A DNA stretch of 64,000 nt from the NCBI GenBank assembly GCA_013415865.1, contig CP058896.1, positions 1 through 64,000 on the forward strand. Direction: 5' to 3'. Numbering within the stretch: position 1 is the first letter of the stretch; each line of letters starts with the position of its first letter. The DNA comes from Methanomassiliicoccales archaeon (GTDB lineage Archaea > Thermoplasmatota > Thermoplasmata > Methanomassiliicoccales > UBA472). Under the pieces are notes generated by a model. That model saw nothing but the letters and a program-made list of their open reading frames with translations, had not been told where the DNA came from and did no database searches. This document shows, piece by piece, positions 43,322 to 53,146 of this stretch. The translations under genes and the position numbers were made by a program.

Positions 43322-46300
43322 TTGGCCAAGACCATAGTCAGACATCATAAGAAGATAATACTGTTGTGGGTAATGCTCCTCATCATTGCCATCCCATTCG
43401 CGCCGCTGGCTAGGGATGCAGTTGTCTACGACGACAGGGCGGGCGCCGAGGATCTGGAACTGGGATCGGTCAAGGCACAAAAGTGGATAGACGATAATTT
43501 CGCCAGTTCATCGGGCTCTGGATCCATCATCTTGGTCATGGTCTCCCCTGACGCTTTCAGTGCAGAGACAAGGCAGATAGTCTATGAGCTCACCGCCAAG
43601 ATAATCAGAGGTTCCCCAGTCTTTGGAGGAGAGCTGAAGGACAATGCCACGGTGCAAAGCGTCTACTCTATGGTGTCACAATACGCTGCTGGATATCTGA
43701 TAGGGACCAACGATGCGTATTATGAGGTCTTCGACGAGATGAACTCGACAAGATATCTCATCTTTGGTATCCCGATGAACTTTAGAGAGATCTACAATCA
43801 AACGGTAGATGTCCAGGCTTTGCTTTTCGGCCTTCCTTCAATGTATAAAGACATCTGGGATCAGGTGAACTTCACCATTCCGGGCTCCGCTATGGAAGAT
43901 ATCGATAATGTCACCTATTTCCAGGCAAGAATGTCGGCCGAGGCATATCTGACCTCGAAGGGGGCCGATGAGGTCGAGAGGGCCTTGACGATGTCCTATC
44001 TTGAGCACTTCTCTTCATCCTGGAACTCCACTGCACACATCCCGGCGGTCAACAGCTCCTCAACGTCACGGCTTGAGGCCTCCCTGATGTCAGGTTTCGT
44101 TTCATTCACCAACGGGACCACCTTCCTATCGATACCAGAGGATGATCGCCTTTTCATTAGCGCCGTCTTTACCTCCTTTTCCCTTGATGATCATGAGGAT
44201 ATTCAAACAAGGAACTCATTCTGCGACGAGATCTTCTCAGGATACCTGACGAAGATGCTCGAGGATATGCCAGGGCAACGCGCCTCATTGGCCATGACCT
44301 ACTATTCTATTTTCTATCAAGCTTGGACCTCTGATCTGGATGGTGTCAACGAGACCGAATATCGCAACATCATATCGTCCTCGGTCAGTTCAGTATCTGC
44401 CCATATTTCAATTGAGGATGCGATGGTGTTCCAGACATTGTTTGAACAACTTGGTTGGACCGGTTGGGAAAGCGATGAGCGCCTATGTCAGATCGTGTCT
44501 GAGGTCGTGTCCGAGGTCACAGGTGTGGAGAGGTGGTTGGTCAAAGAGGTGGCCGATGCAGGGCGCAGGCCTTCCATGTTCAAACTATCCTTATTGGCCG
44601 ATAAGATCGTCCAGAACCGTTCGCTTGCAAATTTCCCTATCCCTTTGGTACCGGCCATGGTTCAAGGTTTCATTAATGTCCCTAAGAACGACACCATGCT
44701 GATATTGCTGTCCTTCCGTGGGCCGGGCGGCGAACTTACCTCAGGTTCTGACGATGTGAAGGAGATCAGGAGCATGATCGATGAGGTCCTGGAAGGTCGT
44801 CCTGAGGTCAAGATCTATGTCACCGGGACGGGAGCGATTGGACAGGACATAGAGGAATCGGTAAAAAAGGACATCGAGAGGATAGACCCATTCACCATCG
44901 CGCTGGTGCTCATATTGATAGGCCTGTATTTCCGGTCCTTCGTTGCCTCTGCCGTCCCTCCTGTCATAATAGGGCTTGGCGTCGGCGTTGCTTATGCCAC
45001 GGTCTATTTCCTCGGTACTTACTTCCTCGACATCAACTACTACCTTTTGACGCTTCTTTTGACATCGATGCTCGGGGCGGGGTGTGATTATTGCATCTTT
45101 ATCCTTTCCAGGTATCGGGAGGAAAGGAGAAAGGGTTCCACCAAAGAACAGGCGGTGGTGACATCCGTCACATGGGCGGGCGAGGCGATCACCATATCAG
45201 GCCTCACGGTCATCATAGGTTTCGGTGCTCTTTCGTTAGGGTCACTGGATGTGATGAGATCGATGGGGCTCTTGGCCGTGGGCATAGTCTGTGCCCTATT
45301 ATTGGCGCTCACGCTCCTCCCATCAATATTGATGTTGTTGGGCGATAGGATGTTCTGGCCCTCGATAATCATATCTCAAAGAGGACCTAAGATGAAAGGA
45401 TACTTCACGAGGAGCGCAAAGTTCGCGATCAAACATGCCAAGGCGATCTTGGCCGTTTCCATCCTCGTCTCGGTCCCAGCATCGTATCTGTCCATCTCGT
45501 TGGAGACGAGCTATGATTTCATCGGTACAATGCCAGATACAGAGTCGAAGACAGGACTGGCGCAGATGTCCGACGGCTTCGGCGGGGGAAAGATCACCCC
45601 CACCGAGGTAGGGGTCGAGCTGAGCACGTCCATCTTCAATTCGACCGGAGGCTGGGACCTCGACAACATGGACAGGATCGAGGCCTTATGTGCTGCTTTA
45701 AGCGAATTGGACAACGTCAATATCGTGACCTCACCGACGAGACCATACGGAGCACCTATAGATTATTCGTCAATATCGGGCAACAGTTCGATCGAGGCGA
45801 TGCTCTACGATCAGATCATGAGGACAATGGTCGGAGCCAATGCAACGGCAGTGCTGGTGACGGTGATACTTGAGGAGGAACCATTCTCGCCGGTCTCCAT
45901 AGAGAGCATAAAGGACATAAGGGAGGTAGTTGACGGCCTCGTCCGTTCAGATACCGGGTTCGATGCCATATATGTCGGGGGAGGGACCGCCATGATGTAC
46001 GACGTTGCGCATACGACGCAGGAGGATTTCAGGACGATCGTGCTGGTCGTGATCGTCCTGATATATGTCGTTCTTCTTGTGATGCTCGGCTCTGTTATAA
46101 ACCCTATAAGATCGATACTCACCATACTCGTCAGCATCTCATGGACCCTTGCTGGTGCGATGATAATTTTTGAACAAATATTCGGCCAGACAATCAACTG
46201 GCTTGTCCCGCTCATCCTATTGGTCGTCTGCCTTGGCCTTGGAATGGACTATGATATCCTCCTTTCCACGAGGGTTAGGGAAGAGACCTATCGCGGCCTC

Positions 46301-46552
46301 CCCAACAACGATGCCATCATCCATTCGGTCGAGCAGACGGGAGGGATAATCACGGCATGCGGCATCATCATGGCCGGGGCCTTCGGCACGATGATGCTCT
46401 CCCAGGGATGGTTGCTCCGGGAATTCGGGTTCGTATTGATGTTCGCGATATTGCTCGATGCAACTGTTGTGAGGATCTACATGGTCCCAGCGATCATGTC
46501 CTTGCTCGGGAGATGGAACTGGTGGATGCCGAAGAGGTTAAAAAGGACCTAG
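43322..46552 (+). CDS. MMPL/RND-family membrane transporter
   Basis: A 1076-residue protein with twelve predicted helices in two halves, each preceded by a large extracytoplasmic loop (about residues 30-510 and 735-885). The MMPL signatures GAGCDYCIFILSRYREER and GLGMDYDILLSTRVREET mark the fourth helix of each half and carry the proton-relay Asp-Tyr pairs. Such proteins export lipids or hydrophobic compounds by proton antiport. The start is TTG 43322; GAGG lies immediately upstream and no ATG or GTG is in frame. It stands 111 nt after leuS. The substrate is not predicted. Confidence 0.9.
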   Translation: MAKTIVRHHKKIILLWVMLLIIAIPFAPLARDAVVYDDRAGAEDLELGSVKAQKWIDDNFASSSGSGSIILVMVSPDAFSAETRQIVYELTAKIIRGSPVFGGELKDNATVQSVYSMVSQYAAGYLIGTNDAYYEVFDEMNSTRYLIFGIPMNFREIYNQTVDVQALLFGLPSMYKDIWDQVNFTIPGSAMEDIDNVTYFQARMSAEAYLTSKGADEVERALTMSYLEHFSSSWNSTAHIPAVNSSSTSRLEASLMSGFVSFTNGTTFLSIPEDDRLFISAVFTSFSLDDHEDIQTRNSFCDEIFSGYLTKMLEDMPGQRASLAMTYYSIFYQAWTSDLDGVNETEYRNIISSSVSSVSAHISIEDAMVFQTLFEQLGWTGWESDERLCQIVSEVVSEVTGVERWLVKEVADAGRRPSMFKLSLLADKIVQNRSLANFPIPLVPAMVQGFINVPKNDTMLILLSFRGPGGELTSGSDDVKEIRSMIDEVLEGRPEVKIYVTGTGAIGQDIEESVKKDIERIDPFTIALVLILIGLYFRSFVASAVPPVIIGLGVGVAYATVYFLGTYFLDINYYLLTLLLTSMLGAGCDYCIFILSRYREERRKGSTKEQAVVTSVTWAGEAITISGLTVIIGFGALSLGSLDVMRSMGLLAVGIVCALLLALTLLPSILMLLGDRMFWPSIIISQRGPKMKGYFTRSAKFAIKHAKAILAVSILVSVPASYLSISLETSYDFIGTMPDTESKTGLAQMSDGFGGGKITPTEVGVELSTSIFNSTGGWDLDNMDRIEALCAALSELDNVNIVTSPTRPYGAPIDYSSISGNSSIEAMLYDQIMRTMVGANATAVLVTVILEEEPFSPVSIESIKDIREVVDGLVRSDTGFDAIYVGGGTAMMYDVAHTTQEDFRTIVLVVIVLIYVVLLVMLGSVINPIRSILTILVSISWTLAGAMIIFEQIFGQTINWLVPLILLVVCLGLGMDYDILLSTRVREETYRGLPNNDAIIHSVEQTGGIITACGIIMAGAFGTMMLSQGWLLREFGFVLMFAILLDATVVRIYMVPAIMSLLGRWNWWMPKRLKRT

Positions 46553-46604
46553 GACGCTCACAGCATCGGAAGTAAGGAGCTAGAACTAAGCGTTCCAGTA
46601 CATC

Positions 46605-47150
46605 TCATTCGCCCCATCGTTTGAACTTGTCATTCTCCTGTCCTAACCGGTCCAAGATCTTACCCACCACGAAATCCAGCATCTCGTCGACCGTTCTCGG
46701 GTGCGAGTAGAATCCCGGGCATGCTGGAAGGATGACCCCGCCTGCCCTGCTGACCCTCAGTTCGTTCTCGATCATCGTCTGTGATATAGGGGTCTCCCTT
46801 GGGACGAGGATCAAGGTCCTGCCCTCTTTCAAACATACCGACGCTGCCCTGGTGATCAGCGTGTCCGCGATACCGACCGCTATCTTCCCAAGGCTTGATT
46901 CCGAGCAAGGACAGATGACCATACCATCGTACTTGTAAGAGCCTGATGCTATCGGGGCGAACATGTCATGGTCGTCTAATACCAGGTCAGCCAAGGCCTC
47001 GACGTCATTGACGCTCATATCAGTCTCCATCTCGACAATTCGTTTGGCCGTATCGGACATTACGAGTATCTTCTCCCCCTTGAGGGATTGGAGCAACCTT
47101 ATGCCATAGGGGGCGCCGGAGGCCCCGGTCATAGCGATTACGAATCTCAC
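46605..47150 (-). CDS. ubiX: flavin prenyltransferase, UbiX type
   Basis: A 181-residue flavoprotein. N-terminal RFVIAMTGASGAPYGIRLLQSL holds the flavin phosphate. Later motifs are APIASGSYKYDGMVICPCSESSLGKIA, TLITRAASVCLKEGRTLILVPRETP and GGVILPACPGFYSHP. UbiX makes prenylated FMN for a UbiD-type decarboxylase; no UbiD gene is in the window. The length is standard. It converges with the MMPL gene and faces the ribosomal cluster divergently. Confidence 0.93.
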   Translation of the reverse strand: MRFVIAMTGASGAPYGIRLLQSLKGEKILVMSDTAKRIVEMETDMSVNDVEALADLVLDDHDMFAPIASGSYKYDGMVICPCSESSLGKIAVGIADTLITRAASVCLKEGRTLILVPRETPISQTMIENELRVSRAGGVILPACPGFYSHPRTVDEMLDFVVGKILDRLGQENDKFKRWGE

Positions 47151-47232
47151 ACGTTCGTGTAGGGCGCGCAGGCTATATGAACCCTGTTCCCCTTCAGAGG
47201 CATGGCCATATGTGTTCTGAACTAAAGAAATT

Positions 47233-47242
47233 GTTATATATG
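47233..47242 (+). promoter_or_regulatory. promoter of the ribosomal cluster
   Basis: GTTATATATG is a strong TATA box, about 75 nt before the eS19 ATG, leaving a leader of roughly 50 nt ahead of the GAGGT ribosome binding site at 47304-47308. Confidence 0.55.
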
Positions 47243-47316
47243 GGTACCATATTAGAGGGCGACAGCATTATCATCTATTCATATAGAAATTGAAGTGCTG
47301 GTAGAGGTTGATTGAA

Positions 47317-47745
47317 ATGGTTACTATCTATGATGTCCCCTCAGAGAAGGTCATCATGAAGCTCGCGGGAAAGCTGAAGGAGACAAAGGGCATTTCCCCT
47401 CCCGAATGGGCCGACTTCGTCAAGACGGGGAGGCACACCGAAAAGGCACCGGTCCAGCCAGACTGGTGGTACACCCGCGCGGCGTCAGTCCTTCGGAAGG
47501 TCTACATAAAGGGCCCCATAGGAACTTCAAGGCTTGCAGCCGAGTATGGCGGATTTGCTGACAGGGGCTCGAAGCCCAACAAGGCCGTCAAAGGCTCGAG
47601 GTCGATCGCGAGGAAATGCCTCATGCAGCTCGAGTCCAGCGGTCTGGTAGCGAAGGACAAGAACAACGGCCGTGTTGTGACCCCGAAGGGACAGGCACTG
47701 CTTGACAGCACTGCCAAGGAAGTTTACGACGAGATCAATAAGTGA
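47317..47745 (+). CDS. rps19e: ribosomal protein eS19
   Basis: A 142-residue small-subunit protein with the eS19 pattern: VTIYDVPSEKVIMKLAGKL, PPEWADFVKTG, DWWYTRAASVLRKVYIKGPIGTSRL, and GRVVTPKGQALLD. ATG 47317 follows GAGGT at 8 nt and matches the family start; the TTG at 47308 is rejected. First gene of a compact translation operon that continues with PDCD5, eL39, eL31 and aIF6. Confidence 0.98.
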   Translation: MVTIYDVPSEKVIMKLAGKLKETKGISPPEWADFVKTGRHTEKAPVQPDWWYTRAASVLRKVYIKGPIGTSRLAAEYGGFADRGSKPNKAVKGSRSIARKCLMQLESSGLVAKDKNNGRVVTPKGQALLDSTAKEVYDEINK

Positions 47746-47762
47746 TCCTGGAGGTATCTGCT

Positions 47763-48092
47763 ATGGAAGATGCTGAGCTGGAGATGCTTCGACGTAAGAA
47801 GTTGCAAGAGCTTCAGCAGCAGCAATCCCAGGCCGCCGCGGCGCAAGAACAGGAGCGCCAGATCGAGGCCCAGCGCCAAGCTATAATGCGCCAGGTGCTG
47901 ACCCCGGAGGCCAGGGACAGGTTGGCGACGGTGAAGCTCGGCTATCCTGAGGTCGCAAGGATGGTAGAGGACCAATTGATAAGGTTGGCCTCCGCAGGAC
48001 AGATCCCAAAGCCCATCGACGAGCCTACGTTGAAGCAGATATTGAGGAGAGTTGCGCCCCAAAAAAGGGAGATCAACATCGAGAGGAAATGA
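47763..48092 (+). CDS. PDCD5-family DNA-binding protein
   Basis: A 109-residue protein of the PDCD5/TFAR19 (DUF122) family: a Gln-rich helical N terminus ([13 protein letters not shown]), then the three-helix core [37 protein letters not shown] and [12 protein letters not shown]. It binds DNA or nascent chains; its exact task in archaea is unclear. ATG 47763 follows GGAGGT by 7 nt. It lies 17 nt after rps19e and before rpl39e, the usual archaeal order. Confidence 0.95.
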   Translation: MEDAELEMLRRKKLQELQQQQSQAAAAQEQERQIEAQRQAIMRQVLTPEARDRLATVKLGYPEVARMVEDQLIRLASAGQIPKPIDEPTLKQILRRVAPQKREINIERK

Positions 48093-48097
48093 TTGTT

Positions 48098-48253
48098 ATG
48101 GCAACCAATAAGCCGACGGCTATGAAGAGACGCCTCATGAAGAAGATGAATCAGAACCGAAGGGTACCTGCATGGGTCATGATGCGGACCAACCGCACGT
48201 TCGTACGTCACCCTCACAGGCGGAGCTGGAGACACAGCAAGCTTAAGGAGTGA
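48098..48253 (+). CDS. rpl39e: ribosomal protein eL39
   Basis: A 51-residue basic protein with the unmistakable eL39 core [16 protein letters not shown] ... HPHRRSWR, ending in a lysine-rich tail. It lies at the exit tunnel of the large subunit. The start MATNKPTAM matches the family; an in-frame ATG 9 nt upstream overlaps the previous stop and is the alternative. Its TGA overlaps the ribosome binding region of rpl31e. Confidence 0.97.
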   Translation: MATNKPTAMKRRLMKKMNQNRRVPAWVMMRTNRTFVRHPHRRSWRHSKLKE

Positions 48254-48258
48254 TACAA

Positions 48259-48537
48259 ATGGCAGATGCAGCTGAGGAGAAGCAGGTCGTTTATACAATA
48301 CCCCTACGGGGCGTCAGGACGGTCCCAAGGACCGAAAGGGCCAACAAGGCGGTCAAGGTCATCCGTGAATACATCATCAGGCATATGAAGGCAGAACCCG
48401 AAAAGGTCTGGATAGACACAAAGGTCAACGAGGCGCTTTGGGCCAGGTCCATGCAGTCCCCCCCATCCGTGATCAAGGTCAGGGCGGTACGGTTCGAGGA
48501 CGGCCTGGTCGAGGTCTCCTTGCCCGAAGAACAGTAA
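48259..48537 (+). CDS. rpl31e: ribosomal protein eL31
   Basis: A 92-residue large-subunit protein. Family motifs: VYTIPLRGVRTVPRTERANKAVKVIREYI, the basic MKAEPEKVWIDTKVNEALWARSM, and a C-terminal VRAVRFEDGLVEVSLP. ATG 48259 follows AAGGAG at 8 nt. It sits at the polypeptide exit beside eL39, with which it is co-transcribed. Confidence 0.97.
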   Translation: MADAAEEKQVVYTIPLRGVRTVPRTERANKAVKVIREYIIRHMKAEPEKVWIDTKVNEALWARSMQSPPSVIKVRAVRFEDGLVEVSLPEEQ

Positions 48538-48553
48538 GATCGGTGCCAAGGGA

Positions 48554-49213
48554 ATGTTAAAACTGTCTTCGTATAACGGCGTCGAGTTCGTCGGTGTATA
48601 TGCAAAGGCGAACGAGCTTCTAGCACTTGCACCAAACGACGCCGAAAAGTTCTTCATCGACGACGTGGAGGAGTCGCTCGGGGTCGAGGTCAAGCGGTCT
48701 ACCATAGCCGGGACCAATCTCCTCGGCTCACTGATCGCGATGAATTCTTATGGGGCCGTGGTGACCTCTATGGCAATGGATTCCGAGGTCGACATGCTGT
48801 CCAGGAAAATGAATGTTGCAAGAATAGAGGACAGGCTGAATGCGGCCGGTAACAACATCCTGGTCAACGACAACGGGGCAATCGTCAACCCTGATGTTCA
48901 CGAGATGACCTTGAAACTGATAGAGGAGACCTTGCAGGTCGAAGTGGTGCCGTCAAGCATCGCTGGGCACAAGGTCGTCGGGTCTGTCTGTTCTGCCACC
49001 AACAAAGGTGTCCTATGCCACCCCGATACAAAGAGGTCAGAGCTCGAACTGATAAGGTCGGTGCTTAAGGTCCCATCAGCGATAGGGACGCTCAACTACG
49101 GTTCCCCGATGGTGGGCGCTTCGATCATCGCCAACTCAAAGGGTGGCGTGGTAGGATTCAGGTCAACGCCGATAGAGCTTGGCAGGGTCGAGGACGCGCT
49201 GGTCTTATATTGA
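48554..49213 (+). CDS. eif6: translation initiation factor 6 (aIF6)
   Basis: A 219-residue protein with the fivefold pseudosymmetric repeats of IF6: phrases such as SLGVEVKRSTIAGTNLLGSLIAMNSYGAVVTSM, LNAAGNNILVNDNGAIVNP, VEVVPSSIAGHKVVGSVCSATNKGVLCHP, and GVVGFRSTPIELGRVEDAL. It keeps 50S subunits from joining 30S before time. It ends the operon; the usual downstream genes for eL20 (L18a), prefoldin alpha and FtsY are not here. Confidence 0.97.
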   Translation: MLKLSSYNGVEFVGVYAKANELLALAPNDAEKFFIDDVEESLGVEVKRSTIAGTNLLGSLIAMNSYGAVVTSMAMDSEVDMLSRKMNVARIEDRLNAAGNNILVNDNGAIVNPDVHEMTLKLIEETLQVEVVPSSIAGHKVVGSVCSATNKGVLCHPDTKRSELELIRSVLKVPSAIGTLNYGSPMVGASIIANSKGGVVGFRSTPIELGRVEDALVLY

Positions 49214-49221
49214 CCCCCCCT

Positions 49222-49857
49222 TTACAAAGAAAATATCCAATATTCCGTGCTCTTCGGAAGGTCTTCTGGCTGGAACTCCACCTCGTTCCCGACCTTGTTG
49301 ACCTTCTCTGGTCTGGCCATCCTTTCAAACTCGTCTAACGTTTGGATAGATAATGATAGGCCGCCGACCCGGTAATGCATCGGCACCGCGATCTTTGGTC
49401 GTATCATGTCGATTAGACGATGGGCCTCTGCAGCATTGATCGTGAAGACTCCCCCGACTGGAATGAAAAGAACATCCACTTCGCCTATCTTTTCGATCTG
49501 GTCTTTGCTCAAGAGATGGCCAAGGTCCCCGAAATGACAGAACCTCACACCGTCGACCTCGAATTTGAAGATGACATCCTTGCCTCTCTTACCTCCTTGC
49601 TCGGCGTCGTGGAAGGCTTGGACGCCCAAGATTTTGATACCTTTCTCTGTCCTTTCACCAGGCTCCTTGATGGTCGTAAAATCTCCCTTGACTATCCTGA
49701 TGCAATTGTGATCAAAGTGGTCGTGGCTGACCAGCACTATGTCCGCTTTGACGACCGGTTGCTTGATACCGATCGATTTCCCATCGTGAGGGTCCGTTAC
49801 GACCACAACTCCATCTTTGACCGAAAAGCAGGAATGTCCGTGCCAGATGATCCTCAT
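49222..49857 (-). CDS. MBL-fold metal-dependent hydrolase (UPF0173-like)
   Basis: A 211-residue metallo-beta-lactamase-fold protein. The metal-site motif SHDHFDHN gives HxHxDH; the first strand is RIIWHGHSCF, and later comes FCHFGDLGH and the final His in PMHYRVGG. It belongs to the small single-domain branch near L-ascorbate-6-phosphate lactonase-like UPF0173 proteins, with no assigned substrate. It is convergent with eif6, with only 8 nt between stops, and lies 9 nt downstream of the zinc-ribbon membrane gene on the same strand. Confidence 0.9.
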   Translation of the reverse strand: MRIIWHGHSCFSVKDGVVVVTDPHDGKSIGIKQPVVKADIVLVSHDHFDHNCIRIVKGDFTTIKEPGERTEKGIKILGVQAFHDAEQGGKRGKDVIFKFEVDGVRFCHFGDLGHLLSKDQIEKIGEVDVLFIPVGGVFTINAAEAHRLIDMIRPKIAVPMHYRVGGLSLSIQTLDEFERMARPEKVNKVGNEVEFQPEDLPKSTEYWIFSL

Positions 49858-49866
49858 CAGAAGACC

Positions 49867-50784
49867 TCACTTTTGCTCAGATGGTTCGAACTCCGTACCG
49901 CATGCGGGGCATCTTTCGTCCTCTCTGTACACCCTCTCGTTGCATTCAGGGCATATCTCTATCATCTCTTCAAAGCAGGAGACCTCAAGGTGTGCTGGTG
50001 ACCAATCGATCGCGAGCTGGGATATGCCCGTGACGACCATCAGTCCAGACACCACGACGATGCTCCAGGCCCCTAAAATACCTAAGGTCGAGGACATCAT
50101 GATCGATGTGATGTAAAGGACCACGCCCGCTAATAAGATGCTCATAAATAGAACACTCTTGCGGTTTTTAGGGTCGAATCTCCATTTGAAGAGCCTGTCC
50201 GCCTTGAAAGTCTTTCTTTTTTCAGGTCTTTCAGCCATCAGAGGGGGAGAATCTTTACCACTTTCCAGAATGTTTTCGGGCGCCGGCTCGCTTTTTATCT
50301 CCATGATGGGCAAAGCCTCGTCTGCAACTACGGACTCCTTGGTAACAATCTCAGATGAAGGCTCGACGACAGTAGCATCACCACCTACCTCTTCTGGGGC
50401 CGGCTCGGTCGCCGTGAACGTCACCGTGGTGTTCGGTTTTTCCTCATCGATCACAGGCCTGACCTCAGGCGGCTCGATCGTTTCTCTTTCCTTGGCCACG
50501 CTCTCTATGGTCTTTTCCGATACAACATCTGTATTCTTCTCGATGGACGTGTCGTGATGTCCGACCGGCTCTTTCTTGACGATCGTCGCCTCTATCTTCT
50601 TCGATAGATCCTCTGTCACCTCGAGCTGCCTTGTCTCTTTGCTAAGCTTCTCTAGCGCATCTATCTGGAGCTCCCACTCGTCGACCTGATCAAATTTTTG
50701 ACCGCAAAAATCACACTGCTTTGCCGTGGGTTTGTTCCTTAGGCCACAGCGAGAGCACTCCTTGAACCCCGATCTGTTCTCCAT
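49867..50784 (-). CDS. membrane protein with zinc ribbons at both ends
   Basis: A 305-residue protein. An N-terminal zinc ribbon (Cys10, Cys13, Cys24, Cys27) and a C-terminal one (CPECNERV ... CPACG) flank a long acidic, low-complexity linker (about 70-190, rich in Glu, Val, Thr and Pro) and two membrane helices (about 213-255). Both ribbons would face the cytosol. Function unknown; such double-ribbon proteins are common in Thermoplasmatota. It shares a transcript with the MBL hydrolase. Confidence 0.7.
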   Translation of the reverse strand: MENRSGFKECSRCGLRNKPTAKQCDFCGQKFDQVDEWELQIDALEKLSKETRQLEVTEDLSKKIEATIVKKEPVGHHDTSIEKNTDVVSEKTIESVAKERETIEPPEVRPVIDEEKPNTTVTFTATEPAPEEVGGDATVVEPSSEIVTKESVVADEALPIMEIKSEPAPENILESGKDSPPLMAERPEKRKTFKADRLFKWRFDPKNRKSVLFMSILLAGVVLYITSIMMSSTLGILGAWSIVVVSGLMVVTGISQLAIDWSPAHLEVSCFEEMIEICPECNERVYREDERCPACGTEFEPSEQK

Positions 50785-50966
50785 CCTTTCCGACCTTGTA
50801 GCATAGTTCTGTCTAATAATTCTTTTGAGTTTGAACTGGTATCGAAAATGTATAAACTAGGTTGTTGAAGACCGCTCCCATTATCAAAACTTATTCTCCA
50901 ACAAAAACCTAAAAGAACAATGTCATGCATTAATCATATGCAGTTACAACTGGTACGTGATCTAGA

Positions 50967-52124
50967 TTGAGGATTTTGGTCCTAAGCGTTGACAGGGATG
51001 ATGACTTCGGGGCGAAGACAGGTCTCAACAGCCCCTTCATCGGAAGAGAGGAGAACGTGGAGGCGGCCTTAGCGCTAGGGATCAAAGATGCGGAGGACTC
51101 GGACGTCAACACTTGCTTGGCGGCCATTGGCATATACGATGAGATGATAAAAAAGGGGATAGACGCGCATATTGCCACCATCTGCGGGGACCCGAAGGTA
51201 GGATATGAGTCCGACATGGTGCTGGCCACCCAGCTGGAGACCGTGCTGGAAAGGATAAAGCCGGACAGGGTGATACTGGTTTCTGACGGTGCCGAGGACG
51301 AATATATCTATCCGATGGTCTTCTCTCGGGTCAAGGTAGACTCCGTAAGGAGGGTCTGGGTTAAACAGGCCCCGACAGTGGAGGGCACTTATTATATTTT
51401 AGTAAAAATGATGAAGGACGACAAGATAAGGAAGCGGATACTGACCCCTATCGCACTTATAATGTCAGTGGTAGGTGCGTTCGCCCTTATCCCGCGCTTC
51501 ATCGAGCTCAGCGAGAATCCTGAGGACATAAACGTCCTTGCGAACATGACCTGGGGCATGTTGAGCCTGATTCTAGGGGTCTATCTTCTGGGATATGCGT
51601 ATAAGGTAGGGGAAAGGACAAAGGCTTGGTTATACCGCACCGCGAATGCTGTAAGGTCTGGTAGCCAGATGATACCTTTTGCTATCTTCGCCATAATATT
51701 CTTCTTTATGGGGATATTCTTTGGATATGATTATGCTACGACCGACCCAGATGACGATCCGGTCGTCCAGGTGACCAAGTTCATGAACGGGGTCCTATGG
51801 CCATGGACGTTCTCAGCATTATCGTTCGAAACGGGCAGGTTCATAAATTACTATCTATCGAGATCGAAGGTCTATTGGCAGTATATGGTCGCCGCGGTCA
51901 CAGTGCTCGCGACAGGTTTCATCGTGCAAGGTGCCTTAGATGCCACATTCTTCTTTTTAAAGGAGCCCAATGTGGGTGAGACGATGATCTTCTTAGAGTT
52001 CATAGCAGGATTCCTTCTGGCTGGATTTGGAGGGCTTCTCAACGTCACTTTGAGGAATGTGGCTGAGAAAAAAGGAGAGGACGTCTGCAACAAGGTGGAG
52101 ACGATCGACTACCCCGAGGCCTGA
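50967..52124 (+). CDS. DUF373 family membrane protein
   Basis: A 385-residue protein. The soluble N-terminal half (about 1-155) opens RILVLSVDRDDDFG and carries the DUF373 pattern NTCLAAIGIYDEMIKKG and VILVSDGAEDEYIYPM. The C-terminal half has six or seven helices. The start is TTG 50967, which reads straight into the conserved first strand. Function unknown, archaeal-specific. mptE begins 7 nt after the stop, so the two are an operon. Confidence 0.88.
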   Translation: MRILVLSVDRDDDFGAKTGLNSPFIGREENVEAALALGIKDAEDSDVNTCLAAIGIYDEMIKKGIDAHIATICGDPKVGYESDMVLATQLETVLERIKPDRVILVSDGAEDEYIYPMVFSRVKVDSVRRVWVKQAPTVEGTYYILVKMMKDDKIRKRILTPIALIMSVVGAFALIPRFIELSENPEDINVLANMTWGMLSLILGVYLLGYAYKVGERTKAWLYRTANAVRSGSQMIPFAIFAIIFFFMGIFFGYDYATTDPDDDPVVQVTKFMNGVLWPWTFSALSFETGRFINYYLSRSKVYWQYMVAAVTVLATGFIVQGALDATFFFLKEPNVGETMIFLEFIAGFLLAGFGGLLNVTLRNVAEKKGEDVCNKVETIDYPEA

Positions 52125-52131
52125 GGTCAAA

Positions 52132-52794
52132 ATGGATTTTGAGAGATGGGAGCCTTATTATCTCAGGATCTTGAGCGAGTTCGGGTATTCCCGAGCAGAG
52201 GATGAGAAGGCGGCTAGAATTATCGATTCGTTGGTTCCTGATGAGAATATCATATCGATCGAGGAGATCTGTATAAAGGATTGGTCGACCGTAAGTGTGC
52301 TAGGTGACGCACCTTCTCTATCAGATGCCCTAAAGAAAATGAAATTAAGGGGGATCATTGTTTCGGCCGGTCCCGCCACTGCGAGATCGCTTGAGCTTGG
52401 AATTATACCAGATCTATTTGTGACCGATCTTGATGGGCCTGTTGAGGCAGACATTAAGGCCAATGAGAAGGGCTCAATAGGGGTCATCCATGCTCATGGG
52501 GACAATATTGATCGGATCAAGACATATGCTGAAAGGTTTAGGAAGATACTATTGACGACCCAATCGGCCCCATTTGGCAGGCTCCATAACTTCGGGGGAT
52601 TCACTGATGGGGACAGAGCTGTAATGATGGCCCGGCATTTAGGGGCAAAAACCATCGATCTCGTTGGATTTGATTTCGAGTCCCCAACATTAAAAGAAGG
52701 GTCAGAACCGAACACTAAGAGGAAGAAGCTCCAATGGGCGAAAAGACTGATATTTGAAGAAAATCCCGATGACGTGATCATAAGGATGGTCTAG
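52132..52794 (+). CDS. mptE: 6-hydroxymethyl-7,8-dihydropterin diphosphokinase MptE
   Basis: A 220-residue enzyme of the archaeal DUF115/MptE family that makes the pyrophosphorylated pterin for methanopterin or folate-type cofactors. Seen: DWSTVSVLGDAPSL, GIIVSAGPATARSLELGIIPDLFVTDLDGP, IGVIHAHGDNIDRI, and FGGFTDGDRAVMMARHLGAKTIDLVGFDFE. ATG 52132 follows GAGGT by 5 nt. It sits in an operon with the DUF373 gene. A tetrahydromethanopterin-type cofactor is implied for the organism, not proven. Confidence 0.93.
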   Translation: MDFERWEPYYLRILSEFGYSRAEDEKAARIIDSLVPDENIISIEEICIKDWSTVSVLGDAPSLSDALKKMKLRGIIVSAGPATARSLELGIIPDLFVTDLDGPVEADIKANEKGSIGVIHAHGDNIDRIKTYAERFRKILLTTQSAPFGRLHNFGGFTDGDRAVMMARHLGAKTIDLVGFDFESPTLKEGSEPNTKRKKLQWAKRLIFEENPDDVIIRMV

Positions 52795-53146
52795 TTCAAG
52801 TTGGACAGCGAAAGGTCTTCGCACAATATATAATGACCCTAAATGCACGGGCAAAAATAAAAAAATAATAAAAATGGATAATCCAGAATTATATTATTAT
52901 ATATAGTATATATATACAATATATAAATAATTAATTGTATATTTATATATTATGTGCAATTATAAAAAATATCCTGTTATCTTATATTAAGATAGATTAT
53001 TATCAAGAATAAAATAAAATTTTTGTCATTATGTCAAGATTTTTCAATTTTGTTGATAAATATTACTTAAGAACAACAATCAAATCGCCTTTTACTGATT
53101 TTTTCCCTGCTGGCCATCAGATTTTTGTTCTCAAATTTCTCGCAAC
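52795..53146. other. AT-rich spacer before the peptide transporter operon
   Basis: About 350 nt of near-pure A/T with runs of TATATA around 52900-52950. No gene or stable RNA fold was seen. It marks the left edge of the AT-richer transporter island. Confidence 0.5.
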